The notes under the pieces were generated by a model. It worked only from the letters and a program-made list of their open reading frames with translations. It made no database searches and had not been told where the DNA came from. 64,000 nucleotides of DNA, taken from Acidobacteriota bacterium (GTDB lineage Bacteria > Acidobacteriota > Terriglobia > Acidiferrales > UBA7541). The translations under genes and the position numbers were made by a program. Each line of letters opens with the position of its first letter. Positions within the stretch are counted from its first letter, which is position 1. Location of the stretch: positions 1 through 64,000 of the forward strand of contig JAFDVY010000001.1 in the NCBI GenBank assembly GCA_018268785.1. Reading direction: 5' to 3'. Below, one piece after another: positions 55,487 to 64,000 of this stretch.

Positions 55487-56824
55487 ATGAAGAAGTTTTT
55501 AGTGCCGGCTCTGGCCCTGCTGGCCATGAACGCTGGCGCCCTTGGTCAACAAACGTCGCAAAAGCCGCCAACGCCGGCGCCTCCTGGCGCTCCAGCGGCC
55601 GCAGCACCCATTCCCGTGACTCCAGCTAACGCTTCCGCCCACATCACTTTGGATGAGGCCATTCGCCTGGCCCTTCAGCACAATCATGCGCTGCAGGCCG
55701 TCCGCTCCACAATTCTCATCAGCCAGGCTGATGAGATCACCGCGAATCTGAGGCCGAACCCAACCATCTCCTGGGATTCGCAGTTCTTCCCGCTCTTCCA
55801 TCCCGATCAATTCAACAGCGACTATCTCGCCAATCAGGCCCAATTTGACCTCAACATTGGCTATCTCTTCGAGCGCGGCAAGAAACGCCAACACCGTTTG
55901 CAAGCAGCCAAGGCTGCGACGGCGGTTGTACGTTCACAGGAAACGGACAGCGAACGCCAGCTTGTCTTCAATGTCGCGCAGCAATTCATCGCAGTTCTTC
56001 TCGCGGAATCGACCCTCGATTTTGCGCAGAAGGATCTCGATAGCTTTCAGCAAACCGTTTCCATCAGCGAGTCACGCTTCAAGGCCGGCGACATGAGCGA
56101 AGGTGACTATCTGAAAATCAAGCTGCAGCTTCTGCAATTTCAAACCGACGTCTCCGCCGCCCAGCTCGCAAAAGTGCAAGCGCTTGCCGCGCTTCGCCAA
56201 TTGCTGGGCTTCGATTCGGTCCCCGACAACTATGCGTGCGATGGAGATCTGTCTTACGAAACTGTTCACGGCAACGTGGAAGATCTAAAGGCCCTGGCGC
56301 TCCGCAGCCGTCCCGACCTTACCGCAGCCATCCTCGGGGTAAGCGCTGCGCGCGACCAGGAATCTCTTGCAGAAGCGAACGGCAAACGCGATCTCGGCGT
56401 CAGCTTCAGCTACACGCACACGGCTGGCCAAAGCAGCGGCGCCCTTTTCTTCAACATGGAACTTCCGATTTTCGATCGCAACCAAGGCAACATCGCCCAT
56501 GCACGCTACGCCGTCACGCAGGCCCAGGAACAAGCCAGCGAATCCGCCGAGCAGGTGATGACGGACGTTACCGACGCGTTTGAAAATCTCAAGACCAACG
56601 GCAAGATTATTCAGCTCTATCAAGGCGGCTACGTCGATCAGGCAAAGCAATCGCGGGACATCAGCGAATACGCCTACAAGCGCGGCGCCGCGAGCTTGCT
56701 CGATTTTCTCGACGCGGAGCGCACCTATCGCGCCAATCAGCTCGCGTACCGCCAGGCTCTTGCCGGTTACATGGCGGCTGTCGAACAGATGCGCCAGGCC
56801 GTCGGAACAAGGAATCTCCCATGA
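55487..56824 (+). CDS. TolC-family outer-membrane efflux protein (CusC/CzcC-like)
   Basis: The 445-residue protein has a signal peptide (MKKFLVPALALLAMNAGALG). Two outer-membrane-efflux repeats follow: ITLDEAIRLALQHNHALQAV, SESRFKAGDMSEGDYLKIKL and YAYKRGAASLLDFLDAERTY, typical of TolC coiled-coil tunnels. It forms the outer channel for the adaptor and pump encoded downstream. GAGGAG precedes ATG 55487. The stop overlaps the adaptor start by four bases (ATGA). Confidence 0.93.
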   Translation: MKKFLVPALALLAMNAGALGQQTSQKPPTPAPPGAPAAAAPIPVTPANASAHITLDEAIRLALQHNHALQAVRSTILISQADEITANLRPNPTISWDSQFFPLFHPDQFNSDYLANQAQFDLNIGYLFERGKKRQHRLQAAKAATAVVRSQETDSERQLVFNVAQQFIAVLLAESTLDFAQKDLDSFQQTVSISESRFKAGDMSEGDYLKIKLQLLQFQTDVSAAQLAKVQALAALRQLLGFDSVPDNYACDGDLSYETVHGNVEDLKALALRSRPDLTAAILGVSAARDQESLAEANGKRDLGVSFSYTHTAGQSSGALFFNMELPIFDRNQGNIAHARYAVTQAQEQASESAEQVMTDVTDAFENLKTNGKIIQLYQGGYVDQAKQSRDISEYAYKRGAASLLDFLDAERTYRANQLAYRQALAGYMAAVEQMRQAVGTRNLP

Positions 56825-58035
56825 CCATGATGCCCAGACTTCGCAATCCAGCTCCCAGGAAACTTTTCATGCAAAAACTTTCTCTAAACAGGGGCGTACT
56901 CGCCGCCGCGTTGTTTCTCGCTTCGTGCGGAAACCCTCCCGGCTCAAACGAAGCCAAGATGACGTCCTACAACGGCACCGAATCCAAAGCCGACACCGCT
57001 GATCTTTTCTCTGTTCCGCAGGACCAGATGGCGCACGTCAAAATCTCAACCGTCGAGAAATCCAATTTTCCCCGTGTTTTGCGTTTCACGGGTTCCGTTG
57101 CGTACAACGCTTTCAAAACGACGCCAGTTTTCTCCCCGGTCGGCGGTCCGGTCCAGGAAATTCTGGTCACACCCGGCCAGGTCGTGAAAGCCGGCCAAGC
57201 TTTGCTGACGGTCTCGAGCCCGGACTACTCCACGGCACGATCCGCGTTCATCAAAGCGAAGAGCGTTTTCGCGCTTGCCGACAAGAACTACGAGCGAGCC
57301 AAAGATCTATACGAACACAAAGCCATCGCCGAACGTGATTTACAACAAGCTGAATCCGACCGCGCCGCAGCGCAGGCGGACATGGTCTCCAGCGCGGATG
57401 CTCTTCGCGCGGTTGGCATCAAGGATCCCGAGTCGGTGCTGAAAAACTCCGCGGTGAGCTCCGGAGCAACGCCGGTTCCCGCGCCCGTTGGCGGCGAGAT
57501 TACCGATCGTCTTGTCGGCCCCGGCCAGCTTCTGCAAGCCGGCGCCACGCAGTGCTTCACCATTTCCGACATGAGCACAGTCTGGGTTCTCATGAACGTC
57601 TATCAGAATGACCTCGCCTACGTTCACAACGGCGATTCCGTCGAAATCACCACAGACGCCTATCCCGGATCTTTCCACGGAACAGTTTCTTACATTGCTG
57701 CTGCGCTCGATCCAACGACGCGCACGCTGCAAGCGCGTATTGTCACGCAAAATCCCGGCGAGAAATTGAAGAACAACATGTATGTCACGGCTACGGTGCA
57801 AGCTGGAGCGGTCAAAGACGCGCTCACCGTTCCCGATTCCTCGGTACTTCGCGACACGGAGAATCAGACCTTCGTTTACGTCCTGCAAGACCAGAACAAA
57901 TTCGCGCGCCGGCTTGTTTCCATCACGGAGGGCGGCAACGGCCGCACCATTATCACCAGCGGCCTCAAGGAAGGCGAACGCGTCGCCGGCGATGGCGCAC
58001 TTTTTCTGCAATTCAAAAATTCTTTGCAGCGGTGA
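56821..58035 (+). CDS. RND efflux periplasmic adaptor (CusB/CzcB-like lipoprotein)
   Basis: The 404-residue protein has a lipoprotein-type signal (ALFLASCGNPPG). A split biotinyl/lipoyl domain (GGPVQEILVTPGQVVKAGQA, PVPAPVGGEITDRLVGPGQL), an alpha-hairpin (DKNYERAKDLYEHKAIAERD) and a beta-barrel domain follow. It links the inner-membrane pump to the outer channel. Unlike true CusB it shows no clear N-terminal methionine cluster for copper. It sits between the TolC-like and pump genes in one operon. Confidence 0.93.
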   Translation: MTMMPRLRNPAPRKLFMQKLSLNRGVLAAALFLASCGNPPGSNEAKMTSYNGTESKADTADLFSVPQDQMAHVKISTVEKSNFPRVLRFTGSVAYNAFKTTPVFSPVGGPVQEILVTPGQVVKAGQALLTVSSPDYSTARSAFIKAKSVFALADKNYERAKDLYEHKAIAERDLQQAESDRAAAQADMVSSADALRAVGIKDPESVLKNSAVSSGATPVPAPVGGEITDRLVGPGQLLQAGATQCFTISDMSTVWVLMNVYQNDLAYVHNGDSVEITTDAYPGSFHGTVSYIAAALDPTTRTLQARIVTQNPGEKLKNNMYVTATVQAGAVKDALTVPDSSVLRDTENQTFVYVLQDQNKFARRLVSITEGGNGRTIITSGLKEGERVAGDGALFLQFKNSLQR

Positions 58036-58061
58036 GGACGGCTGACCAGCCCAACTGACAA

Positions 58062-61000
58062 ATGATCCATCGCATCGTCGATTTCGCTCTTCGCCAGCGC
58101 TTCGTGATCCTTATGATCACGGTTCTGATCGTTTTTGCCGGCGCCTACTCGTTCCAGCAAATGCCGGTTGACGCGTATCCCGATCTCTCTCCGCCGATGG
58201 TCGAACTCATCACCCAATGGCCAGGCCATGCTTCCGAAGAAGTGGAGCGCCTTACCACCCTTCCGCTTGAACTTGCCATGAACGGGACGCCGCGCCTGAA
58301 GGTGATGCGTTCCATCTCGCTCTATGGACTTTCCGACATTCGTCTGACATTTGACGAAGGCGTCGATCCCTACTTTGCGCGGCAAGTCGTTTTCGAGCGC
58401 ATCGGGGATGCCACGCTGCCCTCAGGCGTCGCGCCCGGCATGGCGCCGCTGTTCAGCCCAAGCGGCCTCGTCTACCGCTACGTAATTGAAAGTCCCGATC
58501 GTTCGCCGATGGAATTGCACACGATGGAAGAATGGGTCATCGAGCGCGCCTATCGCAGCGTCCCGGGGGTCGCGGACGATTCCGGATTCGGCGGCCCGAC
58601 CATGGAGTATCACGTCCTGCTCGACCCGGTTAAGCTCTATAACTTTCACCTTCCCGTCACGCAAGTGTTGAACGCTCTACAAGCCAACAACTCGAACACT
58701 GGCGGCGGCTTTTACACGCAGGGCGGCCAGTTCTATTACGTGCGTGGGCTTGGCTTGATTAAAACGACGGATGACGTTGGCGAAGTTGTCGTTGGCAGCA
58801 ACAACGGCGCGCCGGTTCGCGTGAAAGATATCGGCCGAGTTGAGATTGGCCACCCGCCCCGCCTCGGCATTTACGGTTTCCAGGACGCGAAGAAAAATAA
58901 CGACGATGCCGTCGAAGGCGTCATCCTGATGCGCCGCGGCGAACAAACGCAAAACGTTCTCGAAGGAGTCGAGAAAAAGACCGAAGAGCTCAACAAGAGC
59001 ATCCTTCCGCCCGACGTAAAGATCCACCCTTTTTACGACCGTAGCGACCTCGTAAAAATCACCACCGACACCGTCGAATGGAATCTCATTCGTGGAATGA
59101 TTCTTGTTCTCATCGTCCTGATTTTTTTCCTGGTCAGCATTCGTGCCGCAATCATCACAGCCCTCACGATTCCACTCGCGCTGCTGTTTGCTTTTATTTT
59201 CCTGCATCAGACGGGCGAAGCGGCGAACCTGCTCTCGATCGGCGCCATCGACTTCGGCATCATCATTGACGGCACCATCGTCATGGTCGAAAACATCTAT
59301 CGCGAGCTAAGCCTCCGCCACGGCCAGGACTACAAGCTCAGCGAAGTCATCCTTCAGGCCGCCCGCGACGTGGACCGCCCCATTTTTTATTCCGTTGCTG
59401 TCATCATCGCAGGCTACTTGCCGATTTATGCGCTTACCGGACCGGCCGGAAAGCTTTTTCACCCCATGGCGGACACCATGGCCTTCGCGCTCATAGGGGC
59501 CCTCATTCTCACGCTGACGTTTGTTCCGGTTCTTGCGTCTTACCTTTTCAAAAACGGTGTCAAAGAAAAAGAAAATCGCATCTTCAATTGGATACGCGAC
59601 AACTACGCGGGCCGCCTCGATTGGTGCCTGGACCATCCGAAAACTACCGTCGCGGCCAGCGTTCTGATTTTCGGCGCCACTCTGCTTCTTGTCCCGCTCA
59701 TCGGAGGCGAATTTCTTCCGCACCTCGACGAAGGAGCCCTTTGGGTACGCGCTACGATGCCCTATACGATTTCCTTCGAAGACTCCGCGAAATTCGCCCC
59801 GCAGGTCCGCGACATTCTGGTCAAATATCCGATGGTTACCGTTGTCGGCTCCGAACTCGGCCGGCCCGACGACGGCACGGACCCTACCGGCTTTTTCAAT
59901 TGCGAGTTTTACGTCGGACTGAAGCCCTACGATGATCCAGCGTGGCGGAAGACCTCCGTTCACAATAAGGAAGAACTCACGCGGGATCTCGAGAAAAGGC
60001 TTGATGCCTATCCAGGCGTCATCTTCAACTTTACGCAGCCCGCGGAAGATGCCGTGGACGAGGCGCTCACAGGTCTAAAATCGGCGCTCGCTGTCAAAAT
60101 TTTTGGCGAGGACTTGAATGTTCTCGAGAAAAAAGCCGTGGAAATTCGCAACGTCCTCGACAAAACCCCCGGCTTCACCGAGCTTACGGTTGTTCGCGAA
60201 CTCGGCCAGCCCAGCCTTATCGTTGACGCCGATCGCGCAAAAATCGCCCGCTATGGCATCAACGTTTCAGATGTTCAGGCCGTCATCAACGCTGCTGTTG
60301 GTGGGCAGACCGCCACGCAAGTAATCCAGGGCGAAAAACTCTTCGATCTCGTTGTTCGCATGGAGCCGCAGTACCGCTCCAGCGCGAAACAGATCGGCGA
60401 TCTGCTCGTTCCCGCTCCGGCTGGACAGCAAATTCCGCTCAGTGAACTCTGCGATATTCACGAAGCCTCAGGAGCGTCTTTCATCTATCGCGAAAATAAT
60501 TCGCGCTACATTGGCATCCAGTTTTCTGTCACTGGCCGCGACCTGGAAGGCATCGTCAACGCCGGGCAAGCCGCCGTCGCGAAAAATGTCAAATTGCCGG
60601 AAGGGTATCGTCTCGATTGGGGCGGCGAATATAGCGAGCTGCTTGAAGCGAAATCGCAGCTTTATGTCATCGGTCCGCTCGCAATTTTACTGATTTTCCT
60701 GATTCTTTTTGCGCTTTACGGCAACTTCAAATTTCCCGTCACCATCGCGCTTGGAGTCATCCTCACCGAACCGGTCGGCGCATTCATCGCGCTCAAACTC
60801 ACGCATACCCCGCTCAGTGTTTCCAGCGGCCTCGGGCTGCTCGCCCTGCTCGGCGTTAGCGTCGAAACCGCCGTCATTCTGGTCAGCTACATCAATAAGC
60901 TCCGCAACGAAGGCAAGTCCATCCGCGATGCCACGCGAGAAGCCTCGCTATTGCGTCTTCGCCCGATCATGATGACCGCTCTCGTCGCGTGCCTCGGCTT

Positions 61001-61160
61001 GCTGCCCGCCGCAATGTCCACTGGTGTTGGCAGCGACACGCAAAAACCATTTGCTATCGTAGTTGTGGCTGGCTTGCTCTCGCGCTTGTTCCTCGGATTC
61101 TTCGTCAATCCAGTTTTGTACGAAGTAGTTGCCCGCGAAGGCGACGTCCTTCAAGTCTGA
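58062..61160 (+). CDS. Heavy-metal RND efflux pump (CusA/CzcA family)
   Basis: The 1032-residue protein has twelve membrane segments, two large periplasmic loops and the heavy-metal-efflux signature SIGAIDFGIIIDGTIVMVEN in helix four, with the proton-relay aspartates. Other RND motifs are DAYPDLSPPMVELITQWPGH, GEFLPHLDEGALWVRATMP and LLALLGVSVETAVILVSYIN. It exports cations such as Cu, Ag, Zn, Co or Cd using protons; which one is not readable. It is the last gene of the operon 26 bases after the adaptor. Confidence 0.95.
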   Translation: MIHRIVDFALRQRFVILMITVLIVFAGAYSFQQMPVDAYPDLSPPMVELITQWPGHASEEVERLTTLPLELAMNGTPRLKVMRSISLYGLSDIRLTFDEGVDPYFARQVVFERIGDATLPSGVAPGMAPLFSPSGLVYRYVIESPDRSPMELHTMEEWVIERAYRSVPGVADDSGFGGPTMEYHVLLDPVKLYNFHLPVTQVLNALQANNSNTGGGFYTQGGQFYYVRGLGLIKTTDDVGEVVVGSNNGAPVRVKDIGRVEIGHPPRLGIYGFQDAKKNNDDAVEGVILMRRGEQTQNVLEGVEKKTEELNKSILPPDVKIHPFYDRSDLVKITTDTVEWNLIRGMILVLIVLIFFLVSIRAAIITALTIPLALLFAFIFLHQTGEAANLLSIGAIDFGIIIDGTIVMVENIYRELSLRHGQDYKLSEVILQAARDVDRPIFYSVAVIIAGYLPIYALTGPAGKLFHPMADTMAFALIGALILTLTFVPVLASYLFKNGVKEKENRIFNWIRDNYAGRLDWCLDHPKTTVAASVLIFGATLLLVPLIGGEFLPHLDEGALWVRATMPYTISFEDSAKFAPQVRDILVKYPMVTVVGSELGRPDDGTDPTGFFNCEFYVGLKPYDDPAWRKTSVHNKEELTRDLEKRLDAYPGVIFNFTQPAEDAVDEALTGLKSALAVKIFGEDLNVLEKKAVEIRNVLDKTPGFTELTVVRELGQPSLIVDADRAKIARYGINVSDVQAVINAAVGGQTATQVIQGEKLFDLVVRMEPQYRSSAKQIGDLLVPAPAGQQIPLSELCDIHEASGASFIYRENNSRYIGIQFSVTGRDLEGIVNAGQAAVAKNVKLPEGYRLDWGGEYSELLEAKSQLYVIGPLAILLIFLILFALYGNFKFPVTIALGVILTEPVGAFIALKLTHTPLSVSSGLGLLALLGVSVETAVILVSYINKLRNEGKSIRDATREASLLRLRPIMMTALVACLGLLPAAMSTGVGSDTQKPFAIVVVAGLLSRLFLGFFVNPVLYEVVAREGDVLQV

Positions 61161-61163
61161 TCC

Positions 61164-61190
61164 TGTAGGGGCCGGCTTCTGAGCCGGCCC
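61164..61190. repeat. TGTAG-initiated palindromic repeat
   Basis: TGTAG is followed by GGGCCGGCTTC-TGA-GCCGGCCC, a GC stem with a short loop. It lies just after the pump stop codon and resembles the elements at 12411 and 32124 in plan though the stem sequence differs. It could also act as a terminator-like hairpin. Confidence 0.6.
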
Positions 61191-61233
61191 TTGTCCAGCT
61201 ATACTTATCCCTCCAGAATTAACGAGGTGCTCC

Positions 61234-61482
61234 ATGTCTGAACCGACTTACGAAGAACTCAAAGCCCGCTTGGCTCAGCTCGAAAAGGAAAAAGGCGGCA
61301 AGCGCAGCGGCGCGCTCGATTTTCGCGTTGGTGAAAAAGGCGGAGTCAGCGTTTACGGTCTCGGCCGCTTCCCGGTTACTCTCTATTACGAACAATGGGT
61401 GCGTTTGCTCGATGTCTCCAAAGACCTGCGCGAATTCCTGGAAGAAAATAAATCAGCGGGCAAACTGAAATTGAAGGAATAG
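61234..61482 (+). CDS. Small conserved-looking protein of unknown function
   Basis: The 82-residue protein begins with a coiled-coil helix (EELKARLAQLEKEKGG, residues 6-21). GALDFRVGEKGGVSVYGLGR and FPVTLYYEQWVRLLDVSKDL, then a charged end, follow. No membrane segment is seen. The plan, a short coiled coil plus a compact domain with YGLGRFPVTLY, is seen in small bacterial proteins of unknown role. GAGGTG precedes the ATG. It lies alone between the efflux operon and the convergent glycosidase gene. Confidence 0.8.
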   Translation: MSEPTYEELKARLAQLEKEKGGKRSGALDFRVGEKGGVSVYGLGRFPVTLYYEQWVRLLDVSKDLREFLEENKSAGKLKLKE

Positions 61483-61500
61483 TTCGCGCAAAAGCAGAAA

Positions 61501-62697
61501 TTACTTTGCGCCCCTTCCCGTCAGATTCTTGATCAAAGTAACTTCTTCTTCCTTGTACGGCTTTCCGTCATTGCGAAAAATCTCGTGGAACCACACTTCC
61601 GGCTCGCGGTCCGTGTATGGATTCTTCCATGAATCCCAGGGCAAATACGTCTGCGTCTTTCCCGCCACCAATCCCCAGTTAATCGCACCCACGCCGTATT
61701 TCTTCGCAATGGGCAGCGAGCCTTCAAAGGTCGAACCATTTCCCCGCGCCATGTATTCCGTGCAAATCAACGGCCGTCCGTATGGTTGCAGCCATCCAAT
61801 TCGTTTTTCGAATTCCTCGCCCTTGTCGTAGTTGTGGAAACTGATTACGTCCGATTCATCCAGTTGAATCTTTTCCGTCGCCCCCAGCTTTGCCGGATCC
61901 GACCAGTCTCCGTGCCAAACACCGCTGGTTAGCGGTTGCTGCGCGCCCGCCTCGCGGGCCCATGCAAACACTTTTGGCAGCAATTCATTCACGCGCTCCA
62001 CTTTATCTTTTGGATCGGTGTAGCTTCCGCCGTTCGTGTTATCAGGCTCATTCCACACATCCCATGCCAGAATTCTCTCGTCACGCCCGAATTTTCCCAC
62101 CACGCCGCGCACGTACGCCTCAAGCCGTGGATACTCAGCTCGATCTTCCAGCGCCTTCGCTCCCGGGCTCTGCAGCCAGCGCGAATTGTGCACACCCGGA
62201 CGCGGCGGAGCTTGTGGCCCCAGCTTGGGATCCGGGTCCCACACGGAGTCGAACAGCACCAACATCGGCCGAATACGGTGTTTCGCGCAAATCGCAAGAA
62301 ATTTATCCAGCCGCTTTGAAAATCCCGCCGCGTCCTGCCTCCACAGCAGATCGTGCAGGAACACGCGCATCGTGTTCAGGCCGATTGATTCCGCCCATCC
62401 CAGTTCCAGGTCAATTCGCTTCGGATCGAATGTTTCCGCCTGCCACATCTCCAATTCGTTCGACGCCGTCGCTGGAGTGTAGTTGCTCCCCACCAGCCAC
62501 GGCTGCTTCGCATACCACTCATGCGCCTTCTCCGCTGACCATCGGGGAATCTTTTCACTCTTTTGTGGCACAGCTATTCTTGCTTGTCCCGGTCGCCTTT
62601 CCGGGGGCCGTGCGCTCTTTTCTGCAACGGCGCAAACGCCGCATGCAAATAGCAACATTGTCGCAATTCCAGCCGCAATTCTGCGCACGCTTCGCAT
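61501..62697 (-). CDS. Secreted GH5-like glycoside hydrolase
   Basis: The 398-residue protein has a signal peptide. A TIM-barrel hydrolase follows with LAWDVWNEPDN (acid/base Glu, about residues 215-225) and PLICTEYMARG (nucleophile Glu, about 310-320), plus SDVISFHNYD between them. These are clan GH-A features and most resemble GH5. The substrate could be a beta-mannan, cellulose or other beta-glycan. ATG 62697 is preferred over one five codons upstream because GGAGGAAG precedes it. Confidence 0.85.
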   Translation of the reverse strand: MRSVRRIAAGIATMLLFACGVCAVAEKSARPPERRPGQARIAVPQKSEKIPRWSAEKAHEWYAKQPWLVGSNYTPATASNELEMWQAETFDPKRIDLELGWAESIGLNTMRVFLHDLLWRQDAAGFSKRLDKFLAICAKHRIRPMLVLFDSVWDPDPKLGPQAPPRPGVHNSRWLQSPGAKALEDRAEYPRLEAYVRGVVGKFGRDERILAWDVWNEPDNTNGGSYTDPKDKVERVNELLPKVFAWAREAGAQQPLTSGVWHGDWSDPAKLGATEKIQLDESDVISFHNYDKGEEFEKRIGWLQPYGRPLICTEYMARGNGSTFEGSLPIAKKYGVGAINWGLVAGKTQTYLPWDSWKNPYTDREPEVWFHEIFRNDGKPYKEEEVTLIKNLTGRGAK

Positions 62698-62801
62698 CGT
62701 CTTCCTCCGCACTCTCGGTTATATCACTACTCGCTCCAGCCATTCGCGTCGCTGCCTTATACTGAGTTGCTCTCAAATCGCGCGAGGAGAACTTTCGCAC
62801 C

Positions 62802-63773
62802 ATGAAACTGCGCCGCTTTGGCCGAACCGGCTGGCAAGTCAGCGAAATTGGATACGGCATGTGGGGAATGGCCGGCTGGACTGGTTCGGAAGACGCCGAA
62901 TCGCTCGCCGCGCTGCAGCGCTCCATTGATCTCGGTTGTAATTTCTTTGACACCGCGTGGGCCTACGGCGACGGCCACAGCGAAGAACTCCTTGGCAAAA
63001 CGCTCCGCGCGAATCCATCAAAAAAACTCTACGTCGCCACAAAAGTTCCGCCGAAAAATCGCCGCTGGCCCGCGCTGAAGGAATTTTCACTCGACGATTG
63101 TTACCCGCCCGACTACGTTTTCGAATACGTGGATAAGAGCCTCAAGAATCTCGGCACGGCTTCGCTCGACCTAATTCAATACCACACGTGGATGGATTCC
63201 TGGCTCGACGACCCGCGCACGCAATCAACAATCGAAAGACTTCGCGCCTCAGGAAAAGTCCGCGCCGTGGGCATCAGCCAGAATCGCTGGGAACCCGAAA
63301 ATGGAATTCGCGCAGTGAAATCTGGCCTGATTGACGCTGTACAGGTCATCTACAACATCTTCGATCAAAATCCCGAAGACGAACTTTTCCCCGCCTGTGG
63401 CAAGCACGATGTCGCCGTGATTGCACGCTGCCCCTTCGACGAAGGCGGCCTGACAGGAACTCTTACAGCCGACACAAAATGGCCTGCCGGAGATTGGCGC
63501 AACGGCTATTTCAACCCGGAAAATTTGAAAGCGACAGTCGAACGTGCAGAAAAACTGAAATCGCTCGTTCCAAGCGGCTCATCGCTACCCGAAATGTCTC
63601 TGCGTTTTATCTTGAACAATCCGGATGTTGCCACCATCATTCCCGGTATGCGCAAGATTCGAAACGTCGAATCCAATCTCGCCGCAAGCGACAAAGGTCC
63701 GCTCACTGCCGACCTTCACGCAAAACTCCGTCCCCACCGCTGGGTCCGCCGCCCCACCCACTGGTCACAATAG
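62802..63773 (+). CDS. Aldo/keto reductase
   Basis: The 323-residue protein has the AKR catalytic tetrad in DTAWAYGDGHSEELLG (Asp, Tyr), ATKVPP (Lys) and IQYHTWMD (His), and a C-terminal NADPH-binding stretch PGMRKIRNVESNLAAS. It reduces carbonyls or acts on sugars with NADPH. GAGGAG lies about 11 bases before ATG 62802. It is divergent from the glycosidase gene, so both might handle sugars, an inference from position only. Confidence 0.93.
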   Translation: MKLRRFGRTGWQVSEIGYGMWGMAGWTGSEDAESLAALQRSIDLGCNFFDTAWAYGDGHSEELLGKTLRANPSKKLYVATKVPPKNRRWPALKEFSLDDCYPPDYVFEYVDKSLKNLGTASLDLIQYHTWMDSWLDDPRTQSTIERLRASGKVRAVGISQNRWEPENGIRAVKSGLIDAVQVIYNIFDQNPEDELFPACGKHDVAVIARCPFDEGGLTGTLTADTKWPAGDWRNGYFNPENLKATVERAEKLKSLVPSGSSLPEMSLRFILNNPDVATIIPGMRKIRNVESNLAASDKGPLTADLHAKLRPHRWVRRPTHWSQ

Positions 63774-63926
63774 CTGTCTTAGGTGGCATAGGCTTCAGCT
63801 TGTGCTCCGACGACCACGCTCGGAATTTCAAGGCAAGGAGTGATGGCGCAGCGCCCATGCTAACGAGCAAAGGAAACTCCTGCGACTGTTGTTGATAACC
63901 GGCGACCGACTACTCGGGGCTAACTC

Positions 63927-64000
63927 TCAAGCCGTCTGCTTTAACGCTCGCTCCACTAGCGTCAAGCAACGCTCAGCTTGCTCTTTCAACATCTCTTCCC
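63927..64000 (-). CDS. C-terminus of a gene cut by the window edge
   Basis: On the minus strand a frame enters at the right edge and ends EEMLKEQAERCLTLVERALK-QTA at TGA 63929-63927. The short helical stretch gives no family. It could also be a chance open frame because only 24 codons are visible. The 150 bases between it and the reductase gene show nothing recognisable. Confidence 0.3.
   Translation of the reverse strand, partial: EEMLKEQAERCLTLVERALKQTA

Overview
The window looks like a chromosomal segment of an Acidobacteriota bacterium (Terriglobia or Acidoferrales-like). The evidence is a VWFA-related protein of the type expanded in Acidobacteria, a TonB-dependent receptor with an N-terminal carboxypeptidase-regulatory-like domain, several secreted beta-propellers, moderately high GC and frequent GTG/TTG starts. 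This placement is an inference from gene content. No rRNA, tRNA, CRISPR array, prophage or complete insertion sequence was found.

Left part (1-11.7 kb). A cut-off ATP-grasp gene is followed by the ribosome-maturation operon rpsP-khpA-rimM-trmD on the minus strand. Its usual first gene, ffh, lies 2 kb upstream, separated from rpsP by a Doc/AbrB toxin-antitoxin pair and a secreted serine hydrolase. Next come a TMTC-like membrane protein with TPRs, a Tat-exported class V aminotransferase, a LolA-like exported protein and an orphan MlaE-type permease.

Middle part (11.9-33.4 kb). The plus strand carries rpmH-rnpA-yidD-yidC (tail of the classic origin cluster) and then rsmG, four parS sites, parA, parB and a bactofilin gene. 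Between them are a YdjM-like hydrolase, selD and a CAAX protease. purD, a MOSC protein, a pentapeptide-repeat protein, an ACP/acyl-adenylate ligase/PlsC fusion, a small beta-barrel, a TonB-like protein, LOG, VWA, GNAT and ABM proteins follow. Short TGTAG-initiated palindromic repeats are scattered here; one lies across the rnpA stop codon and is read through by yidD.

Replication block (33.5-50 kb). All on the minus strand are dnaA, dnaN, gyrB and gyrA, without recF. DnaA-box-like sites and AT-rich stretches occur on both sides of dnaA, so this is the likely oriC region. Two tiny translationally coupled genes and a nucleotidyltransferase remnant sit between gyrB and gyrA. A large M14 peptidase, a secreted lactonase-like propeller, an NHL-like propeller and a YmdB-type phosphodiesterase flank the block. 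A 6S-RNA-like structure lies at about 50.02-50.18 kb.

Right part (50.3-64 kb). A TPR protein, a large TonB-dependent receptor and a heavy-metal RND efflux operon (TolC-like, adaptor, CusA/CzcA-like) appear. Two small exported CxxC proteins sit divergently between receptor and efflux operon. The window ends with a small coiled-coil protein, a GH5-like glycosidase, an aldo/keto reductase and the C-terminus of a cut-off gene.
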